From Ruminiclostridium sp. (lineage in GTDB: Bacteria; Bacillota_A; Clostridia; Oscillospirales; Oscillospiraceae): 10,070 nt of DNA. The position numbers and the translations under genes are program-made. Within the stretch, counting starts at the first letter, position 1. Every line of letters starts with the position of its first letter. The notes beneath the pieces are model-generated. The model was not told the origin of the DNA and did no database searches. It saw nothing but the letters and a program-made list of their open reading frames with translations. Positions 5,340 to 10,070 of the stretch are shown here, in pieces. Location of the stretch: assembly GCA_017521345.1 (NCBI GenBank), contig JAFXCU010000131.1, positions 1 through 10,070 on the forward strand, in the 5' to 3' direction.

Positions 5340-6974
5340 TTAGCCTCTGTTCTGCTGGGCGACCAGCTGTTCGGCACCGTACCGCTTACGCAGAACGGGC
5401 TTTTCGATCTTGCCGGTGGCGTTGCGGGGGATCTCCGCAAAGATGACCTTCTTGGGACGCTTGTAGCGGGGCAGATCCAGGCAGAACTCGTTGATCTCTT
5501 CCTCGGTGCAGGTCATGCCATCCTTGATCTCGATGATGGCACCGCAGATCTCGCCCAGGCGGCGGTCGGGCAGACCGATGACGGCCACGTCCTTGATCTT
5601 GTTGTGGGCACGCAGGAAGTCCTCGATCTGAACGGGATAGATGTTCTCGCCGCCGGAGATGACCACGTCCTTCTTACGGTCCACCAGGAAAATGAAGCCG
5701 TCCTCGTCCTGCATGGCCATGTCACCGGTGTACAGCCAGCCATTCTTCAGGACCTCAGCGGTGGCCTCGGGGTTGTTGTAGTAGCAGGTCATGACGCCGG
5801 GGCCCTTGACGCAGAGCTCGCCTACGCCACCCTGCTCCACCACGTTGTCGTGCTCGTCCACGATCTTGATCTCCCAGCGGTAGCCGGGCACGCCGATGGC
5901 ACCCACCTTGTGGATGTTATCCATACCCAGATGGACGCAGCCGGGGCCGGTGGACTCGGACAGGCCGTAGTTGGTGTCATACTTGTGGTTGGGGAAGTAT
6001 TCCATCCAGCGGCGGATCATGGAGGGAGGCACGGGCTGGGCACCGATGTGCATGAGCTTCCACTGGTCCAGCTTGTAGTCAGCCAGCTTCAGGTCGCCCC
6101 GGTCCAGGCAGTCCAGGATCTCCTGGGCCCAGGGCACCAGGAGCCAAACCAGAGTGCAGCCCTCATCGGAGACAGCCTTCAGGATGATCTCAGGGGTGGT
6201 GCCCTTCAGCAGAACGGCCTTGCTGCCGGCATACAGACTGCCCATCCAGTGGAACTTGGCGCCGGTATGGTACAGGGGCGGGATGCACAGGAAGTTATCG
6301 TCACGGCCGATGCGATGGTGCTTGGCCTCCATTTCGGCAGCCTGGGTCAGGCTCAGATGCTTATGTAAGATGGCCTTGGGGAAGCCGGTGGTGCTGGAGG
6401 AGAAGTAGATGGCACCGTCGTCGTCATCGGTGATGAGGACCTGGGGCGGTGCAGAGGAGCAGTCGGCGGACAGCTCCCGGTAGCTCTCGGCAAAGGTGGG
6501 GCAGTGATCGCCCACGTAGATCAGCAGACGGCCCTTGCTGAGCTTATGCTCGATGCTCTCGATACGGCCGATGAACTCGGGGCCAAAGACCAGGACCTGG
6601 ACCTCTGCCAGGTCGGCGCAGTACTGGATCTCTTCGGCGGAGTAACGGAAGTTAAAGGGCACGGCAATGGCGCCGGTCTTCAGGATGCCGAAGTAGATGG
6701 GCAGCCACTCCAGGCAGTTGTACATGAGGATGGCCACCTTGTCCCCCTTCTTTACACCGCGGGAGATAAGCATATTGGCAAAGCGGTTGGCCTTCTCATT
6801 GAAGACGTTCCAGGTGATCTCACGGCGGTAGGGCTGGGCGCTGGTAGGCTGGATCAGGTCGTACTCCTTCCAGGTCATCCGGCGGTTGTCGGTAATCTCA
6901 GGGTTCAGCTCCACCAGGGCAACTTCGTTGCCGTAGAGCTTAACATTTCGTTCCAGAAAATCAATAACGGGCAT
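5340..6974 (-). CDS. AMP-forming acyl/aryl-CoA ligase (class I adenylate-forming enzyme)
   Basis: This 544-residue cytoplasmic ligase activates a carboxylic acid with ATP to an acyl-AMP and then a CoA thioester. ANL-superfamily motifs: P-loop IYFSSSTTGFPKAILHKH (residues 189-206), a variant of the usual TSGTTGxPKG with Ser-Ser in place of Gly-Thr and Ala in place of the last Gly; NYGLSESTGPG (335-345); GWLYTGD (412-418); hinge VDRKKDVVISGGENIYP (431-447); and RNATGKI (517-523) with catalytic Lys522. Residues about 24-52 are an unusual N-terminal insertion before the standard ITWNVFNEKANRFA segment. AAAGGA lies about 9 bases before the ATG. It is first in the operon with the TrpR-family gene and iorAB, so an arylacetate (indoleacetate, phenylacetate) substrate is plausible by context. 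The sequence alone would also allow a medium-chain or other acid. Confidence 0.92.
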   Translation of the reverse strand: MPVIDFLERNVKLYGNEVALVELNPEITDNRRMTWKEYDLIQPTSAQPYRREITWNVFNEKANRFANMLISRGVKKGDKVAILMYNCLEWLPIYFGILKTGAIAVPFNFRYSAEEIQYCADLAEVQVLVFGPEFIGRIESIEHKLSKGRLLIYVGDHCPTFAESYRELSADCSSAPPQVLITDDDDGAIYFSSSTTGFPKAILHKHLSLTQAAEMEAKHHRIGRDDNFLCIPPLYHTGAKFHWMGSLYAGSKAVLLKGTTPEIILKAVSDEGCTLVWLLVPWAQEILDCLDRGDLKLADYKLDQWKLMHIGAQPVPPSMIRRWMEYFPNHKYDTNYGLSESTGPGCVHLGMDNIHKVGAIGVPGYRWEIKIVDEHDNVVEQGGVGELCVKGPGVMTCYYNNPEATAEVLKNGWLYTGDMAMQDEDGFIFLVDRKKDVVISGGENIYPVQIEDFLRAHNKIKDVAVIGLPDRRLGEICGAIIEIKDGMTCTEEEINEFCLDLPRYKRPKKVIFAEIPRNATGKIEKPVLRKRYGAEQLVAQQNRG

Positions 6975-7057
6975 ACAGGGCCGTCCTTTCTTCCAAGAGG
7001 ATCTTGGTTCTTCTATTGCAGCAGCTGCACTTTACAGCTTTAAAAGTTCAACGCAAC
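6975..7057 (-). promoter_or_regulatory. Untranslated leader of the ligase operon with small dyads
   Basis: From the inferred start site near 7057 to the ligase ATG is about 83 bases. It contains a 6-bp hairpin with 3-base loop (CCAAGA 6993-6998, TCTTGG 7002-7007) just upstream of the ribosome binding site. A 5-bp dyad (ACTTT 7029-7033, AAAGT 7043-7047, 9-base spacing) lies roughly +10 to +29 from the start site, where a repressor could bind. It is too short for a T-box, and no riboswitch was recognised. Functional roles are inferred only. Confidence 0.35.
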
Positions 7058-7063
7058 AAATAT

Positions 7064-7092
7064 ACTGTAGCATGACGGGGTAAAAAAGTCAA
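7064..7092 (-). promoter_or_regulatory. Probable sigma-A promoter of the ligase-trpR-like-iorAB operon
   Basis: On the - strand a -35 box TTGACT (7087-7092) is followed by a 17-base spacer ending in ATGC and a -10 box TACAGT (7064-7069). The TGC just before the -10 gives an extended -10 (TGn). The spacing is ideal, the region is AT-rich compared with the genes, and the site lies 90-118 bases before the ligase start and just after the hairpin that ends the peptidase operon. Confidence 0.75.
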
Positions 7093-7118
7093 GGAAAACA
7101 GGTCTTTCCGGCAGAACG

Positions 7119-7146
7119 CCTGCCCTGCACTTGGGTGCAGGGCAGG
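7119..7146 (-). terminator. Hairpin at the end of the peptidase operon
   Basis: Arms 7135-7146 and 7119-7130 form a perfect 12-bp GC-rich stem with a 4-base loop (TTGG on the + strand). It starts 8 bases after the oligoendopeptidase stop codon. The following - strand bases (CGTTCTGCC) contain only a poor U-tract, so termination may be incomplete or may need a protein factor. Position and stem strength still make it the natural 3' end of pepF. Confidence 0.6.
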
Positions 7147-7154
7147 TCCTTAGT

Positions 7155-8855
7155 TCAAAGAGATGCTTTCAGACTGTTCAGAAGTTCCTCGCTCTCCCGG
7201 GCCACCTCCTGCAGGGCTCCCTCCTGGAAGGGGGACTTGAGGCCAGCCTCCACCAGCAGGTCAGTGAAGACCTGCTCGCCGCCCTGGCTCAGCAGGCGAA
7301 CATAGCGGGCGAAGGCATCGGTATAGTCCTTCCGGGATTCCAGCAGGAACTGGAGGGCAGCCGTCTGGGCCAAGCAGTAGTCGATATAATAGAAGGGGGA
7401 CTCGTAGATGTGCATCTGGTACTGCCAGCGGGTGCCCTCCTCCAGGTAGGGGACACCGTCAAAGCAGATGTGGGGCCGGAACTCGGCCTCCAGCTTCCGC
7501 CAGGCAGCCTTGCGCTCTTCAGGGGTCCAGTCAGGATTCTCATAGACCTGACGCTGGAAGTCGTCCACAATGGTGCCGTAGGGCAGGAAGGACAGGGCAT
7601 CCAGCAGGTGCATGAACTTATACCGCTCGGCATCCTCCCCGAAGAAGTGTTCCATATAGGGCCATGCAAAGAACTCCATGCTCATGGAGTGGGTCTCGGC
7701 GGTCTCCATGCCGCCCATGTTCAGCTCCACCACATACTTGTTGTTGGCAATGGAGTAGTCAGCAAAGGCGTGGCCGGCCTCGTGGGTGACCACGTCCACA
7801 TCCCCGGCGGTGCCGTTGAAGTTGGCCAGAATAAAGGGCTGGTGGTAGGCCATGAAGCTGGTGCAGTAGCCGCCGCCCCACTTGTTCTTGCGGGATTCCA
7901 CGTCGAAGGCATCGGTCTCCAGCATGAAGTCGATGAATTCACCGGTCTCCTTGCTCATGTCGTGATACATGGCCTTGGCAGCAGCGAAGATCTCCTCCTT
8001 GCCGCCCTTGGGGGCAGGGTCACCCTGGGGGAAGATCAGATCGTAGTCGTAGACCATCAGCTTGTCCACGCCCAGGTCCTTGGCCACCTCGGTGCGCAGG
8101 CGGGCCACCAGGGGGACAATATCCCGGCAGACATTATCCCGGAACTGCTTCACCTCTTCGGGGCCGTAGCACAGGCGGCCCATGCGGTAGTAGCCCAGCT
8201 CCACAAAATTTTCATAGCCCATCTTCTTTGCCATCCGGTCACGGATGTGGACCAGCTGGTCGAAGATGGTGTCCAGCTCCTCACTGTGGGCCTGGAGGGT
8301 CTTGCCCAGGACCTCGTAGGCCTCCTTGCGGGTGGCCCGGTCGGGAGACTTGGCGTGCTTCATGAGCATGGGCCGGGGGAGCTTTTCCCCACGGAACTCG
8401 AACTCCATGGCAGCCATCAGCTGGGAATACTGGCTGACCACCTTGTTCTCCTCGATCATGTCCTCGATGATCTCGGGGGACATGGACTTCACCTCCACCT
8501 CGAAGGAGCGGAACACCAGGGGGATGATCTGGCCGCTCTCCTCCAGTTCCTTCCGGAAGGGGGTAGCCAGCATGGCCTTGGTGTACTCCAGCAGGTAGTT
8601 CTGGGCCTGGGGACCCATCTCGTCATAGTAGTCCTTCTCCGCCAGGTAGAACTCGTCGGCGGTGTTGATGCTGTAGCGCATATAGGACAGGGCCTGGGCA
8701 GTCTCCAGGCGGATATACAGGTCGTTGCAGCGGTTGCGGGCGGCCATGACCTGGTCGGCAGAATCGGCGTTCTTCACCTGGGCGATGATGGCCTGGATCT
8801 CCTGGGCAAATTCTTCCAGGGTGAGACGCTCGTACTTTAATTCAGATACTTTCAT
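7155..8855 (-). CDS. pepF: M3-family oligoendopeptidase (PepF type)
   Basis: This 566-residue zinc metallopeptidase of MEROPS family M3 hydrolyses short peptides in the cytoplasm. The zinc-binding motif is HEAGH (residues 358-362) in VDVVTHEAGHAFADY, with the third ligand probably Glu387 in METAETHSMSMEFF. The segment WGGGYCTSFMAYHQPFILANFNGT (326-349, described here by its ends and Tyr/His content) and HIYESPFYYIDYCLAQ (482-497) form the family substrate-binding region. The N-terminal 200 residues are helical, as usual for the PepF N-domain. The length matches the M3 oligoendopeptidase F group. No signal peptide is present. AAAGGA lies about 8 bases before the ATG. It follows the P1-family peptidase gene by 21 bases, so both are likely on one transcript serving peptide use. 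Confidence 0.95.
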   Translation of the reverse strand: MKVSELKYERLTLEEFAQEIQAIIAQVKNADSADQVMAARNRCNDLYIRLETAQALSYMRYSINTADEFYLAEKDYYDEMGPQAQNYLLEYTKAMLATPFRKELEESGQIIPLVFRSFEVEVKSMSPEIIEDMIEENKVVSQYSQLMAAMEFEFRGEKLPRPMLMKHAKSPDRATRKEAYEVLGKTLQAHSEELDTIFDQLVHIRDRMAKKMGYENFVELGYYRMGRLCYGPEEVKQFRDNVCRDIVPLVARLRTEVAKDLGVDKLMVYDYDLIFPQGDPAPKGGKEEIFAAAKAMYHDMSKETGEFIDFMLETDAFDVESRKNKWGGGYCTSFMAYHQPFILANFNGTAGDVDVVTHEAGHAFADYSIANNKYVVELNMGGMETAETHSMSMEFFAWPYMEHFFGEDAERYKFMHLLDALSFLPYGTIVDDFQRQVYENPDWTPEERKAAWRKLEAEFRPHICFDGVPYLEEGTRWQYQMHIYESPFYYIDYCLAQTAALQFLLESRKDYTDAFARYVRLLSQGGEQVFTDLLVEAGLKSPFQEGALQEVARESEELLNSLKASL

Positions 8856-8876
8856 ATTGGTTTCCTTTCTCAGGGA

Positions 8877-9854
8877 TCAAAAGGGCAAATCTCGGAGGGC
8901 GATCCGGTCATGGAGGGTCTCGGCCATTTTGACCGAGCGGATGATGGCCTCCTCCACCGCCCGGGCCGCCATACTGCCCACTGCGTCGGGGTCTGCCGGG
9001 ACATTGCCACGACACATGGCAAAGACGGCATCGCCGTCAAAGGTGGCATTGGCAGGACGGACCGCCCGGGCAATGCCGTTCTGGGCCACCGCCGCCAGCT
9101 TGTTTGCCTGGTTCTTGTTCAGGGCGGCGTTGGTGATCACACAGCCGATGACGGTGTTCTCCCCCACGAACTTGCCGCTGAAGATGTCCTTCTGGCGGCG
9201 TCCGTTGGCGATGAGCCAGTCCTCGCTGTCGGCAAAGCCGGTGTCGTCGTCATTCCGGGACCCGGCAATGATTCGGCCGTTTTCCAGCACGTCACCCATG
9301 GCGTTGCAGGCCACAACGGCACCCACCATCAGGTCCCCCTGACGGTAGGCACAGGCACCGATGCCCCCCTTCATGGCAAACTGAGGACCACGGATCTTGC
9401 CCACGGTGCAGCCGGTACCGGCCCCGTGGTTGCCTTCCAAAAAGGGACCTCCTTCCAGGGCCTTTTCACAGGCGGCATAGCCCATGGCCCCATCGGGGCG
9501 GACGTCCATCCGGCCAAACTTCAGGTCGAAGAGGACAGCAGCACAGACGTTGGGCACCACCGTGACCATCACGTCCCGACCGATGCCCTCCTCCTCCAGC
9601 TTTTTTGCCACGCCCCCGGCGGCATCCAGGCCGAAGGCAGAGCCTCCGGTGAGGACCACACTGTGGACGTGTTCCCGGTTGCAGGTGGGGTCCAGGGCAT
9701 CGGTGTCCCGGGTGCCCGGGGAACCGCCCCGGACATCCACACCGGTAACAGCACCCTCAGGGCAGAGGATAACCGTGCAGCCGGTGCCGGCCTCCAGGTC
9801 CTCCACCTGGCCAAAGGAGAAGCCGGGGATCTCGTGTATCGCTATCTTTTCCAT
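8877..9854 (-). CDS. P1 family peptidase (S58, DmpA-like aminopeptidase)
   Basis: This 325-residue protein of the DmpA/BapA group is made of enzymes that cleave themselves into two chains and expose an N-terminal Ser/Thr nucleophile. Members act as L-aminopeptidases, D-esterases or beta-peptidyl aminopeptidases. Family marks are LTGGSAFGLDAAGGVAKKLEE (residues 68-88), NHGAGTGCTVGK (142-153) and GENTVIGCVITNAALNK (231-247). By family analogy Asn233/Thr234 is the likely autocleavage point, with Thr234 as nucleophile. GFADSEDWL near residue 206 is less conserved. No signal peptide is seen. GGAGG lies 9 bases before the ATG. It is followed closely by pepF and preceded by the MurC end with a hairpin between, so it likely begins the peptidase operon, although I found no convincing promoter. 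Confidence 0.92.
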   Translation of the reverse strand: MEKIAIHEIPGFSFGQVEDLEAGTGCTVILCPEGAVTGVDVRGGSPGTRDTDALDPTCNREHVHSVVLTGGSAFGLDAAGGVAKKLEEEGIGRDVMVTVVPNVCAAVLFDLKFGRMDVRPDGAMGYAACEKALEGGPFLEGNHGAGTGCTVGKIRGPQFAMKGGIGACAYRQGDLMVGAVVACNAMGDVLENGRIIAGSRNDDDTGFADSEDWLIANGRRQKDIFSGKFVGENTVIGCVITNAALNKNQANKLAAVAQNGIARAVRPANATFDGDAVFAMCRGNVPADPDAVGSMAARAVEEAIIRSVKMAETLHDRIALRDLPF

Positions 9855-9898
9855 TCCTCGTCCCCTCCAAACTTGTCAGAGAACTATTTTTGCAAGTC

Positions 9899-9927
9899 CG
9901 CGGGCAGGAACAACTGTCCCGCCCGCG
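9899..9927 (-). terminator. Hairpin after the MurC gene
   Basis: Arms 9917-9927 and 9899-9909 form an 11-bp GC-rich stem (CGCGGGCGGGA with TCCTGCCCGCG on the - strand, one G-U pair) and a 7-base loop. It starts 16 bases after the MurC stop. No U-tract follows (GACTTGCAAAAATAG), so it may be a stabiliser or an inefficient terminator between murC and the P1 peptidase gene. Confidence 0.5.
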
Positions 9928-9943
9928 AACGATTCATCAAGGT

Positions 9944-10070
9944 TTATTCGGTTTCTCCGCCGCGGCGGACCAGCTCCTCTGCCACGGTGTAAAGCATACC
10001 CGCGCCTACGGTGAGGATCAGGTCTCCGGGGCTTGCCACCTCGTAGAGCCAGTCGGTGAGGACCTCCAGA
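9944..10070 (-). CDS. murC: UDP-N-acetylmuramate--L-alanine ligase, C-terminal end (partial)
   Basis: The last 41 codons and a TAA stop (9944-9946) are present; the gene continues beyond the right edge. The text LYEVASPGDLILTVGAGMLY followed by TVAEELVRRGGETE matches the C-terminus of MurC, where 'PGD.ILT.GAG....V.E.L' ends the Mur ligase C-terminal domain. MurC adds L-alanine to UDP-MurNAc in the cytoplasm during peptidoglycan precursor synthesis. With only the tail visible, other Mur ligases such as Mpl cannot be fully excluded, but the GAG motif position favours MurC. Confidence 0.8.
   Translation of the reverse strand, partial: LEVLTDWLYEVASPGDLILTVGAGMLYTVAEELVRRGGETE

Noticed and set aside
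6975..7154. T-box or tryptophan-leader attenuator in front of the ligase operon
   Set aside because: The leader is only about 83 bases, lacks a T-box motif, a Trp-rich leader peptide and a terminator/antiterminator pair.
7131..8840. A 569-codon open frame on the + strand opposite pepF
   Set aside because: It mirrors the M3 peptidase gene, has low-complexity HLGV-rich composition and no sensible ribosome binding site or domain.

Overview
The window looks like a chromosomal segment of a GC-rich anaerobic Firmicute. Several Oscillospiraceae-type gut Clostridia would fit (Oscillibacter/Flavonifractor-like). The reasons are strong AGGAGG-type ribosome binding sites, a third-position G/C bias in every gene, a ferredoxin-dependent 2-oxoacid oxidoreductase (an enzyme of anaerobes), a YerC-type TrpR homologue, and MurC and RF2 C-termini of Firmicute type. 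The lineage is inferred from character, not from a database match.

Layout. The left end is on the + strand: the last 52 codons of peptide chain release factor 2 (prfB) with a strong intrinsic terminator, then a monocistronic sodium:solute symporter (313-1857) with its own promoter and a hairpin terminator. Everything to the right is on the - strand. Read in transcription order from the right edge, it starts with the C-terminus of a MurC-type Mur ligase (9944-10070). Next come a P1-family (S58) peptidase and an M3 oligoendopeptidase F separated by 22 bases, probably one peptide-degradation operon ended by a hairpin. A consensus-like extended -10 promoter (7064-7092) then opens a second operon: an AMP-forming acyl/aryl-CoA ligase, a TrpR/YerC-family repressor, indolepyruvate:ferredoxin oxidoreductase subunits alpha (iorA) and beta (iorB), and, after a hairpin, a GNAT acetyltransferase. 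Behind and slightly overlapping the GNAT gene is a 43-codon reading frame that resembles the C-terminal tail of a SAM-dependent methyltransferase and is probably a gene remnant.

How the genes may work together. IorAB interconverts aryl pyruvates and arylacetyl-CoA using ferredoxin. A CoA ligase in the same operon would connect arylacetyl-CoA with the free aryl acid. In the oxidative direction the set could ferment aromatic amino acids. In the reductive direction it could salvage aryl acids (indoleacetate, phenylacetate, 4-hydroxyphenylacetate) into Trp, Phe and Tyr, a route known in rumen anaerobes and some methanogens. A Trp-repressor-family gene between ligase and oxidoreductase suggests that the set is controlled by an aromatic amino acid. 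The peptidases upstream may supply amino acids but appear to be a separate transcription unit. This ligase-TrpR-IorAB cluster is the most interesting item in the window. I found no RNA genes, CRISPR array, insertion sequence or phage genes.
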